From: Arthrobacter sp. efr-133-R2A-120
GTDB taxonomy: Bacteria > Actinomycetota > Actinomycetes > Actinomycetales > Micrococcaceae
Reading direction: 5' to 3'
Assembly (NCBI RefSeq): GCF_030209835.1
Contig: NZ_JARVRF010000004.1
Coordinates: 1-64,000 of the forward strand
Length of the DNA stretch: 64,000 bases
The translations under genes were made by a program, and so were the position numbers. Position 1 is the first letter of the stretch. The number at the start of each line of letters is the position of its first letter. This document shows positions 9,543 to 19,777 of the stretch, piece by piece. The notes under the pieces were generated by a model. The model ran no database searches. It saw only the letters and a program-made list of their open reading frames with translations, and had not been told where the DNA came from.

Positions 9543-9625
9543 GACTCTCCTTGGCTTTGGTTTACTCCACTACCCATCAAAGCCGGGATCCGCGTCCGGC
9601 GCCGGGGCGTGTGTCACCAATGAGG

Positions 9626-9641
9626 CATGACAAATGTCATG
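9626..9641. promoter_or_regulatory. Palindromic operator of the exporter/two-component operon
   Basis: CATGACAAATGTCATG is an inverted repeat with 6-bp arms and a 4-bp AT-rich centre. It lies 84 bp upstream of the ATPase start and just downstream of the YibE/F stop. ATGAC-N4-GTCAT type sites are typical for LuxR-type response regulators of ABC exporter operons, so autoregulation by the operon's own regulator is likely. Confidence 0.65.
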
Positions 9642-9647
9642 TCGGTT

Positions 9648-11081
9648 CTACTGTCCGCGTTCGGCTTCCCTGCGTGCCCGCCTGGTCATGACGACGGCGG
9701 CGAGCTCGCCCGTGTCGAACGATTCGAAGGCGTCGGCGGACCCGGCAGTTTCAAGCTCACGGACGTCGCCGTCGTCGTGGGCTGGTTCCGGATCCGCGGC
9801 AACGGCAGCCGCGAGCCGCCTCGGACCGGTCGCCTTCACCACCAGCACAGCAATCAAGGTGGTCACCGGGATGGCCAACACCAGGCCGATGGAGCCAACC
9901 AGCGTGCGGATGACTTCCTCGGACAACTCGGCACTGGTGAGGGCGTCGACCAGCGGGCGGTCGTACAGCATGACAATGATCAGGATGGGCAGTGCGGCAC
10001 CGGCGTAGGCGAAGGCGATGGTGTAGACCGTGGAGGCGATGTGGTCCCGGCCGATCCTCATGGCCGAGGTGAACAGCTTCCGCGCGCCAGTCTCGGGTGC
10101 CAGTTCGTAGAGTTCCCACACTGCCGCGGACTGGGTGATGGTCACGTCGTTGAGGACCCCGAGCCCGGAGATGATGAGCCCGCAGAGGATGATCCCGGAA
10201 AGGGAGATCTTGTCCGACATGTTCACGAGCGTGGCGCCCTCGCTCGTGGCGATCCCGGTCAGGTTGGCCGCATCCGTGGCCCAGGCTGCCAGCAGTGCCG
10301 TAATGCCGAGCCCGAAGATCGTGCCCAGCAGCGCGGTGGAGGTCTTGGCCGAGAATCCGTGGGCGAAATAGAGGACCCCCATCATGATGGCCGTGGAGCC
10401 GACCAAAGCCACGAGCAGCGGCGGCTTGCCTTCCACCAATCCCGGAAGCATGAAGCTGACCATCACCACGTAGGCTCCGGCCAGCCCGAGGAGCGCCCTG
10501 AAGCCGCGCCAGCGCGCGACCGCAATGACCACCACGGCATACAGGATCGCCAGAAGGGCCATGGGAACGGTCCGCACGAAGTCCAGGAAAACGTACGACG
10601 GCGAGCCGTTGCCCGCCGCTGCGCCCTGCACCCCGGAGAGGTTCAGGTAACGGATGCTGTCCCCGACTTTGACGCCGTGGGACTTGGCGACATCCGGGTT
10701 GATGACTACTTTCACGGGGCTGCCGCCGTTATCCGGTTGCGTGGACGCTAAAGTGCATTGGGACCCCTGCGGCTGTGCGCCGCTACTCTGGTTCGTGCCG
10801 TTCGTACTCGGCGCCTGCGTCCCTTGCGTGCAGCTTTCCTGGGTGACGGCTTGGATCTTGCCGGTATCGAACGTCACCCCGGGAGCGGCCGTGTAGGGGC
10901 TCGCGAAGGTGATGCCTTCCTTGCTCCCCGACGGCCACATGACGAGCATGGCTACGATCGTGAGCACGGCAATCGGAGCCAGCACGGCCACGAGGAGCCA
11001 GTTGGCCCGCTTGCGTGCCGCGAGCGCCGTCGGGCTTGGCTCGACATGCTCTGTGTGTCCGTGTGAATGGCCGTGACCCAT
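9648..11081 (-). CDS. YibE/F family membrane protein with His-rich N-terminus
   Basis: A 477-residue protein of the YibE/F family, whose function is poorly known. After a short histidine-rich start (GHGHSHGHTEH) comes one membrane segment, an extracytoplasmic region of about 120 residues, and then roughly seven membrane helices with the family region GVLNDVTITQSAAVWEL. The ATG at 11081 was preferred over a TTG three codons earlier. The His cluster suggests metal binding, which is inference only. Confidence 0.85.
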   Translation of the reverse strand: MGHGHSHGHTEHVEPSPTALAARKRANWLLVAVLAPIAVLTIVAMLVMWPSGSKEGITFASPYTAAPGVTFDTGKIQAVTQESCTQGTQAPSTNGTNQSSGAQPQGSQCTLASTQPDNGGSPVKVVINPDVAKSHGVKVGDSIRYLNLSGVQGAAAGNGSPSYVFLDFVRTVPMALLAILYAVVVIAVARWRGFRALLGLAGAYVVMVSFMLPGLVEGKPPLLVALVGSTAIMMGVLYFAHGFSAKTSTALLGTIFGLGITALLAAWATDAANLTGIATSEGATLVNMSDKISLSGIILCGLIISGLGVLNDVTITQSAAVWELYELAPETGARKLFTSAMRIGRDHIASTVYTIAFAYAGAALPILIIVMLYDRPLVDALTSAELSEEVIRTLVGSIGLVLAIPVTTLIAVLVVKATGPRRLAAAVAADPEPAHDDGDVRELETAGSADAFESFDTGELAAVVMTRRARREAERGQ

Positions 11082-11133
11082 TAGCTGCAAAACCTCATGC
11101 CCACAAGCCTACGTGGGGCAGCGCTGCGTCCCA

Positions 11134-11199
11134 CCCAACTAACTCGCAGTTGTTGTCGTTATGAGGGCTCAAAACGACACTTGCTGCTAGTCAGTTGGG
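11134..11199. repeat. Dispersed palindrome family A, copy 1
   Basis: Begins CCCAACT and ends AGTTGGG, with the shared core CTCGCAGTTGTTGTCGTT and a centre near GAGGGCTC. The right arm has diverged from the other copies. It lies 20 bp beyond the stop of the FAD oxidoreductase and can form a hairpin. Confidence 0.85.
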
Positions 11200-11219
11200 C
11201 TCGCTTGATACCCGAGTGC

Positions 11220-12593
11220 TTAGGCGGGTTTGATGTTTTGGTTCACGTGGAAGAGGTTTCCTGGATCGTACTTGCCCTTGATGGCTTGCAGCCGCTCGTA
11301 GTTGACCCCGTAGTTCTCACTGATCCTGCCTTGGTCCTCCGCATCCATGAAGTTGATGTAGCCGCTCGCAGCAGAATGCGGACGGAGCGCCTCCGCGTAG
11401 TTGCGGGCCCAGGCTATGTTGGCTTCATTGTCCGCAGGGTCCGGCCATTGTGCTGCGATCACGGGGGCGAACTTCATCCCGCGGTTCGCGAAAGCTGTGT
11501 CCTGGGCTCCGACCCGGGCCGCCGCGCCGTCGATCGGGTAGACGTGGACCGCGGTGTTGAGGCTGGTGACCGTGGAACCAAATTCTGCATGCGCGTCGAT
11601 GACGCCATCGTTGAGTTCACTGATGAAGTTGGCTTTCCAGTACCCTTGCAGGCCTTTGGGATTGAGCCCGTCAAACGCCACGTTGAGTGCCGGATAGGGC
11701 ATCGGGGTGATCAGGGATCCGGCCACGGGTGCGGCTTCGAGGAACGGCTGCCAGCGGGCTTCGCCTTCTGCCATGTCTCCCGTCCACATCCCGACCACGA
11801 CGCACACGGGCTTGCCGTGCCATTCTTCTGGAAGGAACGGCACGGGTGGGCCTTGATGGAATCCGAGGAACGCTCCGAACTCTTCGGGAGCGGAGTCAAT
11901 GTAATCCCGGTAGAACTTCGCGACCGTCTCGGTGTTTTCCGCTCCATAGATGACAATCCCCACGTGGACCATGTCCACCGGGTGCAACTTGTATTCCAGT
12001 GACGTCACCACACCGAAATTGCCGCCGCCGCCCCGCAAGGCCCAGAAGAGATCCTCGTTCCGGGTTTCGTTTGCAGTCAGGAACTTGCCGTCGGCAGTCA
12101 CCACGTCGGCGGAGATCAAGTTGTCACAGGACAGGCCGTGTTTGCGGGCAAGATAGCCGATGCCGCCACCCAGGGTCAGGCCCGCGATGCCGGTGGATCC
12201 CACAATCCCGCCGGTGGTGGCCAGCCCGAATGCATGGGTAGCGTGGTTGAAATCTGCCCAGGTTGTTCCCGCCTCGGCACGGGCCGTGCCGGCTTCGGGA
12301 TCAACACGGACTCCGGTACGGTTGACGAAATCTATGACGAGGGCATCGTCCCAAGTCCCGAAGCCGGGTGCGCTGTGGCCGCCGCCGCGGATAGCCAATG
12401 GCAGGGAATTGTCCCGGGCGAAGTTCACGCTCGCGATGACGTCCGCCACCTGGGCCACCCGGACGACTCCTGCCGGACGTTTGTCGATCATCCCGTTAAA
12501 GACGGCACGGGCGGAATCATAGTCAGGATCACTTGGAGTGACGAGTTGCCCACGGAGCTGTTCACGCAGTCCGTCGAGGGCTGTTCCATTCAT
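11220..12593 (-). CDS. FAD-binding oxidoreductase, berberine-bridge (BBE-like) family
   Basis: A 457-residue protein with an N-terminal PCMH-type FAD-binding domain: LAIRGGGHSAPGFGTW carries the histidine that covalently binds FAD in this family, and GLTLGGGIGYLARKHGL follows. The C-terminal BBE motif YDPGNLFHVNQNI is intact. The cysteine used for a second FAD bond in bicovalent relatives is not evident, so single covalent attachment is likely. Substrate is unknown; relatives oxidise sugars, alkaloids or polyketides. Confidence 0.9.
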   Translation of the reverse strand: MNGTALDGLREQLRGQLVTPSDPDYDSARAVFNGMIDKRPAGVVRVAQVADVIASVNFARDNSLPLAIRGGGHSAPGFGTWDDALVIDFVNRTGVRVDPEAGTARAEAGTTWADFNHATHAFGLATTGGIVGSTGIAGLTLGGGIGYLARKHGLSCDNLISADVVTADGKFLTANETRNEDLFWALRGGGGNFGVVTSLEYKLHPVDMVHVGIVIYGAENTETVAKFYRDYIDSAPEEFGAFLGFHQGPPVPFLPEEWHGKPVCVVVGMWTGDMAEGEARWQPFLEAAPVAGSLITPMPYPALNVAFDGLNPKGLQGYWKANFISELNDGVIDAHAEFGSTVTSLNTAVHVYPIDGAAARVGAQDTAFANRGMKFAPVIAAQWPDPADNEANIAWARNYAEALRPHSAASGYINFMDAEDQGRISENYGVNYERLQAIKGKYDPGNLFHVNQNIKPA

Positions 12594-12724
12594 GGGTGTT
12601 ACCGCCGATTCTCTTCATGAGACCGGATTCGTTCCACCCGCCGCTACCCCACCAGAGCAACGGCCGGGGCTTACGTCGTCATGCCTACACCCAGGGCAGC
12701 AGCGCCGTCAAGGCTTCCCTACGA

Positions 12725-12785
12725 CTACCTCGCAGTTGTTGTCGTTATGAGGGCTCATAACGACAACAACTGCGAGTCACTTGGG
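12725..12785. repeat. Dispersed palindrome family A, copy 2 (perfect)
   Basis: The arms at 729-751 and 754-776 of this kilobase (12729-12751 and 12754-12776) are perfectly complementary over 23 bp, beginning CTCGCAGTTGTTG, with a 2-base GG loop. The element ends with ACTTGGG, 11 bp beyond the stop of the acetyltransferase gene. It is the most regular of the four copies and is a good reference for the family. Confidence 0.92.
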
Positions 12786-12796
12786 CCAGCCGCCGG

Positions 12797-13771
12797 CTAT
12801 TCGCTGACCACCAGGGTGTCCGCGCCGCGGAGCTTCGCTTTGCCCAGCTCCAGCAAGGGATCGACGACGGCACGGACGGCCGTCATCGAATCGTCCACCT
12901 CAAGGAGCACGGGGTGCTGGTAGGCAATGAGCGCGAGCAGGCCACGGACTGCCTCCCTCGCCTCGTCATCCTGCAAAAGCGGATCGTGGCCAAGGAACAC
13001 CTCCGATGGCTCTTCCGAGCTGCCCTGGGCATAGCTGATGGCGAAGGCCTGCAGCTTGCCCTTGCGGGTGGCCGGAACGCCCGTACCAAAAGCACTGGCC
13101 TTCGGAGCACGCAGCACGACCGCTCCGTGCGCCCCCGTCAGATCGTCGAGGAAAAGCCGTTGCACCGTGGGGATGCCCAGCTCGCCGGGGTTGTCCCAGT
13201 GGTGTACGGCGGTGTAGTACCGGCCTACGACGTCGCTCAGTTCCACGGATCCCGTGGCGAGGTCTTCGACTTGCTCGGACGCCGCTTCTTCGGAGCCGTC
13301 TCCAAACACCGGCAGCCTGAGCGGCTCGGGATCCACCACCACAAGCCGGGAGCGCTGGATCGGTGTTAGTCCCGCCCACTCGGCGAAGGCGGCACCGGCC
13401 GTGCCGGGCTCCACTTTGCTGCGCAGCTTGATGACGCCCGACGGCGACTGCCCGGCTTCGCGCCGCAGCATGGTCAGGAGCGTGGCCCCTATCCCGCTGC
13501 GTCGGTGGTCCTTGGCAACCTCGATGTAGGCCCAGAGACGTTCCGCGTGCAGGGACGCCTCATGGACCACACCCGCGGCCACCGGGATGCCGACGCCGTC
13601 AACGACGTCTTCCGCCACGATGCACCGGCGCCAAGGCTGGCCTTGACCGCTGTTGCTCGACGGTGCCAGGGCTGCGCGGAATTGCTGGGCCGGCAGGGTC
13701 TCGGGCCCGCCCCACATTTCCAGGAGCGCGAGGTCGTCGCCCTCACGCCATTCGCGGTACTCGATGGTCAC
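12797..13771 (-). CDS. GNAT family N-acetyltransferase
   Basis: A 324-residue protein. Its N-terminal half is a GNAT fold with the acetyl-CoA loop in VAKDHRRSGIGATLL. The C-terminal half (from about residue 160) resembles a second, degenerate GNAT-like domain without a clear CoA loop. The gene follows glyS by 2 bp and is probably co-transcribed with it. The substrate is unknown. Confidence 0.82.
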   Translation of the reverse strand: MTIEYREWREGDDLALLEMWGGPETLPAQQFRAALAPSSNSGQGQPWRRCIVAEDVVDGVGIPVAAGVVHEASLHAERLWAYIEVAKDHRRSGIGATLLTMLRREAGQSPSGVIKLRSKVEPGTAGAAFAEWAGLTPIQRSRLVVVDPEPLRLPVFGDGSEEAASEQVEDLATGSVELSDVVGRYYTAVHHWDNPGELGIPTVQRLFLDDLTGAHGAVVLRAPKASAFGTGVPATRKGKLQAFAISYAQGSSEEPSEVFLGHDPLLQDDEAREAVRGLLALIAYQHPVLLEVDDSMTAVRAVVDPLLELGKAKLRGADTLVVSE

Positions 13772-13773
13772 GC

Positions 13774-15159
<1,386 letters not shown>

Positions 15160-15274
15160 GGGTACTCCAATGTTCTACAGGGCCGCTGGGTGCGGTCCGT
15201 GGCTATGCTCTACGGGAACAGTCATTAAGGGGAAACGCTGTTTTGGGGAAGTGCTGTGCAGGAAGCTGCGTGTC

Positions 15275-16303
15275 CTAGCCTACCGGCCTTTGACCGCTGT
15301 CCTGCCTCCGGGACTGGCCCGAATGGCTCTTGGCGGGACGGCGGGAAGAGAGCGCGCCCTTCGGCCAAGGCAATGTGGCGACAATGATGGCGAACAGGGT
15401 CAGCAAGGTGCCAAGGATCGTGGGGAAGGCAACCACGGTTCCGGGAGCCGGCAGGACCAGGTCAAGTGCGAGGGATCCGAGCAGTTGCCCGGCGATCATC
15501 CCCAGCCCCGTCACGAGCACACCAAGGCTGCGGACCAACAAGGCCGCCAGGCCGATAAAGACGCAGCCCATCGGGCCGCCCACGTAATACCACCACTCAG
15601 CAGGCAGGGCGTGGCCGGGACCAACCACCAACACTTTGATGAGCCAGGCGATCCAGAGAATGACCGTTCCGGCCATGAAATTCACCAGCGTCGCGGCGAT
15701 GGGGCTGCCGTAGTGCACGGTCGCGGTGCCGTTCATGGCCTGCTGGAAACTCATGAGGCAACCCGCCACGACCGGTAACAGGATCGGGAGCAGCAAGGAC
15801 CCGACGTCGGCGGCCGCCCCGAGGCGCGGCGACCCGGCCCAGACGACGGCGGCGATCGTCAGGACGCTGCCGAGGATGCGGACCCCGGTGATCGTGCGTT
15901 TGCCGCCGGGACCGATGCCGAGCCGGTCCACGAAAAGGCCGCTCACGGTCTGCCCGGTGATCACGGCTACCGTGAACAACGCGACGCCAAGCAGGCCAAT
16001 AGTGAACGATTGGGCAATCACGTAGAGGGCGCCGATCCCGCCGGCCACCACATAGAACCGCGGAAAGCTGCGCTCCTTTACGGCAGGCACTATCCGGCGC
16101 AAACCAGCGCGGCCTTTCGGCAGTGCAAGGCCGATCACGGCGATCAATACCAGCCCGGTAGTGAAGCTGACGACGGCGGCCGCGACGCCGTCGTCGAGCC
16201 TGGCCCCCAGCGCACTGTTGATCCGGCCTTGGACCGGAAGCAGGGTACCGTTCGCCACCGCAAGCAGCAGGCCGGTGAGCAAGGGAGGAGAAGTTCGCGG
16301 CAT
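15275..16303 (-). CDS. DMT-superfamily membrane protein, YdcZ/DUF606 type (duplicated)
   Basis: About 342 residues with ten predicted membrane helices arranged as two copies of the YdcZ (DUF606) domain; each half begins with a LLxxxANGxLLPxQxxxN-like pattern, seen first as VANGTLLPVQGRINSALG and later as MSFQQAMNGTATVHYGS. The family is thought to be small-molecule transporters. ATG at 16303 is used; a GTG three codons upstream is possible. Confidence 0.85.
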   Translation of the reverse strand: MPRTSPPLLTGLLLAVANGTLLPVQGRINSALGARLDDGVAAAVVSFTTGLVLIAVIGLALPKGRAGLRRIVPAVKERSFPRFYVVAGGIGALYVIAQSFTIGLLGVALFTVAVITGQTVSGLFVDRLGIGPGGKRTITGVRILGSVLTIAAVVWAGSPRLGAAADVGSLLLPILLPVVAGCLMSFQQAMNGTATVHYGSPIAATLVNFMAGTVILWIAWLIKVLVVGPGHALPAEWWYYVGGPMGCVFIGLAALLVRSLGVLVTGLGMIAGQLLGSLALDLVLPAPGTVVAFPTILGTLLTLFAIIVATLPWPKGALSSRRPAKSHSGQSRRQDSGQRPVG

Positions 16304-16336
16304 TTTCACCACCCTACTTCAGGCATCATTGCTTGT

Positions 16337-16567
16337 ATGAGCAACCCGGAAATCGAAGAAATCCCCATCCGCGACGACATGATCCGACTCGGCCAGCTCC
16401 TGAAGCTCGCCAACCTGGTGGAGGACGGCGTGGAAGCCACGGAACTCATCAAGAACGGCCTGGTCAAAGTCAACGGCGAGATCGACGAACGGCGCGGTCG
16501 CCAGCTTCACGCAGGCGATACCGTGACCGTCAATGGACAGACCGTGCGGATCACTGCCGCTGCCTAG
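16337..16567 (+). CDS. Small S4-domain RNA-binding protein
   Basis: A 76-residue protein that is almost entirely an S4 fold: IRLGQLLKLANLVEDGVEATELIKNGLVKVNGEIDERRG, then GDTVTVNGQTVRI. It resembles the YbcJ/YaaA group of single-domain S4 proteins that bind structured RNA or ribosome parts. The start ATG at 16337 sits between two divergent genes. Its stop codon forms the left edge of a long palindrome. Confidence 0.9.
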   Translation: MSNPEIEEIPIRDDMIRLGQLLKLANLVEDGVEATELIKNGLVKVNGEIDERRGRQLHAGDTVTVNGQTVRITAAA

Positions 16568-16633
16568 CAAACGCGGGGTCACTTACGGCCCATTACGCGC
16601 CCCAGGATGGGCCGTAAGTGACCCCGCGTTGCT
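16566..16633. repeat. Dispersed palindrome family B, copy 1, bridging two stop codons
   Basis: Arms beginning AGCAAACGCGGGGTCACTT and ending CCCCGCGTTGCT are complementary over about 27 bp apart from one extra A; the centre is GC-rich. It starts inside the stop codon of the S4 gene and ends inside that of the esterase gene, so it separates two convergent genes and probably terminates both. Confidence 0.92.
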
Positions 16634-17279
16634 AGGAGAGGACCTTGTGCTCCAAGAATTCGCCCACGTGGCCGATTTCCTGCTGGTTGATGCCGTGCCA
16701 CATGCCTGTGTAGAGCACCTTGGTCAGATCCGTGTGCTTTCGGACCCAGTCCATGGTGTATTCGATCTTGTCCGGGGTGATAACAGGATCCTGCTGGTCC
16801 CGTCCCCAGAAGAGCGGCACGGAACCGTCCAGTTCGGCGTCGCGGAATGCGGGGTCCGCATCGGCGTCGACGGCGAAGCCTGAAAGCCCGACGACGGCGG
16901 CAAAGTCCGCCGGGCGCTGCCGCAACAGCGAGGTGGCCATCGCCATGCCCATGGAAAACCCGAGGAGCGTTACCGAGCTGTGGTTGGACTTGAACGAGTC
17001 CAACCAGGAAAACACGTACTCTGCTGCGTCCTTGACGGCGTCGAGCGAGTAGTCGATGGACGCCGTGAGCGGGAACCACGTGAAGCCCGGGCCCGTGGCG
17101 ATCGGTGCGCGGAGCGAAGCGACGACGAAGTCCTGGGGCAACAGGCCGGCAAGGCTGAAGAGGTCCTGCTCGTTGGACCCGTAACCGTGCAGCAGGACCA
17201 GCAATGGCTTCCCAGCCCGCTCCTCCTCTTCGTGGGACCACAAAACGACCGGGGCAGGAAAGGCGGAAGCTTGACTCAT
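16632..17279 (-). CDS. Alpha/beta hydrolase, phospholipase/carboxylesterase family
   Basis: A 215-residue esterase of the YpfH/PLA-esterase type. LLVLLHGYGSNEQDLF provides the oxyanion region, LLGFSMGMAMA the nucleophile Ser, DQQDPVITPDKIEY the Asp and MWHGINQQEI the His. No signal peptide, so probably cytoplasmic. An in-frame ATG at 17303 (MGNCKN) is an alternative start; neither has a strong ribosome site. Natural substrate unknown. Confidence 0.87.
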   Translation of the reverse strand: MSQASAFPAPVVLWSHEEEERAGKPLLVLLHGYGSNEQDLFSLAGLLPQDFVVASLRAPIATGPGFTWFPLTASIDYSLDAVKDAAEYVFSWLDSFKSNHSSVTLLGFSMGMAMATSLLRQRPADFAAVVGLSGFAVDADADPAFRDAELDGSVPLFWGRDQQDPVITPDKIEYTMDWVRKHTDLTKVLYTGMWHGINQQEIGHVGEFLEHKVLS

Positions 17280-17354
17280 GGGACTATTCTTACAGTTACC
17301 CATGAGTAACAAGCCACGGGCGCGTGGCGTTGCAGCAAGAGGCAGGATATCGAC

Positions 17355-18191
17355 GTGAGTGACATTGATCCCACGGTGGGACCAAAGCCGGACGAACGGA
17401 TTCATCCGTGGACCCGCTACGTGGCATTGGGTGATTCCTTTACCGAAGGGATCGGCGACCCCGAGCCCAACAACCCCGGGGGACATCGTGGCTGGGCCGA
17501 CCGCGTAGCCGAGGAACTGAGCCGGGGGCACCGGGATTTCGCCTACGCCAACCTGGCCATCCGCGGGCGGCTCCTGCAGCAGATCCTCGACGAACAACTT
17601 AGCCCGTGCATGGACCTCAAGCCGGACCTCGTGAGCATCTCCGCAGGCGGCAACGACCTTATCCGTCCCGGCGGCGACCCCGACGCCTTGGCGGAGAAAC
17701 TCGATGCCGCCGTGCAGACCTTGAGTTCCGAAGGCGCCACCGTGGTTCTCTTCAACGGCCCGGACACCGTGTCATCAGTACTCCGCCGGATCCGTGGCAA
17801 GGTGGCCATCTACAACGAAAACCTCCGCACCGTGGCCGCCCGCCACGATGCCGTGATTGCCGATATGTGGTCCTTGCGGCAACTTTCCAACTCCCAGATG
17901 TGGGACGAAGACCGCCTGCATTTTTCGCCGCTTGGCCATCACACCATCGCGGCAATGGTCCTCGATTCCCTCAATGTGCCGCACAACCTCGAGCCGCTGT
18001 TCCCGAAGCCGCTCCCCCAGCGCAGTTGGCGCGAAGCCCGCTCGGGCGACCTCGTATGGGCACGCGAGTATTTTGTCCCCTGGGTCATCCGCCGGATCCG
18101 GCACCAGTCCTCCGGCGACGGCATCCTGCCGAAACGCCCGACGCCGGGACCTGTCTTCGGTCCTGCCGACGCCATCCTGCCCCGGAGCTGA
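17355..18191 (+). CDS. SGNH/GDSL-type hydrolase
   Basis: A 278-residue lipase/esterase-like protein. Block I VALGDSFTEGIGD holds the nucleophile Ser, block III SAGGNDLIR the Gly/Asn, and DRLHFSPLGHH the catalytic Asp-x-x-His. There is no signal peptide. The roughly 60-residue C-terminal extension is basic. Starts with GTG preceded by GGCAGGAT. It is divergent from the esterase and followed closely by a small membrane gene. Confidence 0.88.
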   Translation: MSDIDPTVGPKPDERIHPWTRYVALGDSFTEGIGDPEPNNPGGHRGWADRVAEELSRGHRDFAYANLAIRGRLLQQILDEQLSPCMDLKPDLVSISAGGNDLIRPGGDPDALAEKLDAAVQTLSSEGATVVLFNGPDTVSSVLRRIRGKVAIYNENLRTVAARHDAVIADMWSLRQLSNSQMWDEDRLHFSPLGHHTIAAMVLDSLNVPHNLEPLFPKPLPQRSWREARSGDLVWAREYFVPWVIRRIRHQSSGDGILPKRPTPGPVFGPADAILPRS

Positions 18192-18257
18192 CCGGGAACC
18201 ACGAGGTGGGTCACAGGGAGCGGAGCTAAGCTGGTGAAAGACAGGGAGGCCCCCACC

Positions 18258-18632
18258 GTGAACAATTTGATCTTCTGGATCATCGTCTGCTCTTGGCTGA
18301 TTCCCATGGGGATCCGCATGTACAACCGATCGCGCCAGCGCAGGCTCCGGGACTTCCCTCCGCAGAATTACCCCGCGCCGCCCTATCCTCCACAGAACTA
18401 CCCCATCGGATACCCGGAGCAGCCTCCGCTAGTGCTCCCGGCTGAACCCCAACTCCCGGTGGCGACGCCCGCGCCGCAGGCCGCTCCGCCGTCGTCGGCT
18501 ACTCCGCAAGCGAACAGCGCTCCCCAAGGCTACCGGGCACGGAAACTGGCCGAGCTGGACCAGGAGTACAGCGACGGGAAAATCGCGATGGAGGACTACA
18601 TGAAGCTCCGCCAGGAAATCATGAACGGCTGA
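18258..18632 (+). CDS. Small membrane protein with C-terminal SHOCT domain
   Basis: A 124-residue protein with an N-terminal membrane helix (NNLIFWIIVCSWLIPMG), a Pro/Gln/Ala-rich linker of about 60 residues, and a C-terminal SHOCT motif (KLAELDQEYSDGKIAMEDY). The GTG at 18258 is chosen because AGGGAGG lies 8 bases upstream; the frame is open eight codons further up. SHOCT domains occur in oligomerising membrane-anchored proteins, but the function is unknown. The stop lies 1 bp from the convergent metX stop. Confidence 0.8.
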   Translation: MNNLIFWIIVCSWLIPMGIRMYNRSRQRRLRDFPPQNYPAPPYPPQNYPIGYPEQPPLVLPAEPQLPVATPAPQAAPPSSATPQANSAPQGYRARKLAELDQEYSDGKIAMEDYMKLRQEIMNG

Positions 18633-18633
18633 T

Positions 18634-19755
18634 TCAGCCGAAGAAGGCCTCTCGCAGCTGGGGACCGAGCTGGCCGATCTCGGTGAGGAACCCGTCGTGC
18701 CCGATCGGCGCCTCGATCACGTGAACGGGAACCTCTCCGGGCAAGGCCTTGGCCAGCTCGTGGGATTGTTCCGGGAAGTAGAGCCGGTCCGAGTCCACCG
18801 AGGCAACGAAGAACTTCGCGGTTGCCACGGACAACGCATCCTCCAATGAGCCCCGGCCGCGGGTGATGTCGTGGCTCATGAGCGCCTCGGTGATGGCGAT
18901 GTAGCTGTTGGCGTCGAAGCGCTGGACCAGCTTGCGTCCCTGATGGTCGAGATAGCTCTCCACCTGGTAGCGGCCCCGGTCCCCCAGCGCGGCAGCCTGG
19001 AGGGGCGCCTCGCCGCCCTGGGCGTTCCGGCCGAAGCGGAAGTCCAGTTCATCCGCCGAACGGTACGTGATGTGGGCGATCCGCCGGGCAAGGGCCAACC
19101 CCGCCTCGGGGGCGGACTGGCCATAGTAGTCGCCGCCGTTGAAGTCGGCGTCCTGCCGGATGGCGAGCGTCTGGGCCTGTGCAAACGCGATCTGCTCGGC
19201 AGTGCTGTACGCCCCGATCGAAATCACGGCGCATCGCTTGACGCGGTCCGGATAGCTGACGGCCCATTCCAATGCACGGGCACCGCCCATGGACCCGCCC
19301 ACCACGGTATGCCAACTGCGGATCCCCAGGACGTCGGCCAGCCGGGCTTCGGCTACGGTGCTGTCCCGCAGGGTCACGAGCGGGAAGCGGGAGCCCCACG
19401 CCTTGCCGTCGGGAGCGCTCGACGACGGCCCGGTGCTGCCGTAGCAGCCTCCCACGATGTTGACGGAGACCACGAAGTAGCGGTCCGTGTCGATGGTGGC
19501 GCCGGGGCCGACGAGTTGCTCCCACCAGCCTTCTTCATCGCTCTCGCCGCGAGCCACATGGGTGCTTCCGGTCAGGGCGTGTTCCACCAGGACGGCGTTG
19601 GAAGAGTCTGCGTTGAGCCGCCCCCACGTCTCGTACGCAAGGACGACGTCCGGCAGGAAACCTCCGGCCTCCAGTTCGAGTCCACCCACGGAAACATACT
19701 TGAGGGTTCCGTCCTGGGTACCGGAAAGGGGTATGGCTGTTGCAGCAATTGTCAT
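18634..19755 (-). CDS. metX: Homoserine O-acetyltransferase MetX
   Basis: Acetylates homoserine in methionine synthesis, giving the substrate of MetY. The 373-residue alpha/beta hydrolase-fold protein has HALTGSTHV, the nucleophile elbow GGSMGGARALEW, the Asp in SDRLYFPEQS and the His in GHDGFL. ATG at 19755 has GAGGTG upstream; a longer upstream frame would run through the riboswitch and is not credible. Controlled by the SAM-IV riboswitch in its leader. Confidence 0.96.
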   Translation of the reverse strand: MTIAATAIPLSGTQDGTLKYVSVGGLELEAGGFLPDVVLAYETWGRLNADSSNAVLVEHALTGSTHVARGESDEEGWWEQLVGPGATIDTDRYFVVSVNIVGGCYGSTGPSSSAPDGKAWGSRFPLVTLRDSTVAEARLADVLGIRSWHTVVGGSMGGARALEWAVSYPDRVKRCAVISIGAYSTAEQIAFAQAQTLAIRQDADFNGGDYYGQSAPEAGLALARRIAHITYRSADELDFRFGRNAQGGEAPLQAAALGDRGRYQVESYLDHQGRKLVQRFDANSYIAITEALMSHDITRGRGSLEDALSVATAKFFVASVDSDRLYFPEQSHELAKALPGEVPVHVIEAPIGHDGFLTEIGQLGPQLREAFFG

Positions 19756-19777
19756 TCGTTGACACCTCACATCGCGC

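Noticed and set aside
15160..15274. T-box or glycine riboswitch in front of glyS
   Set aside because: No specifier-loop stems, T-box sequence or glycine aptamer pattern could be seen in this short leader.
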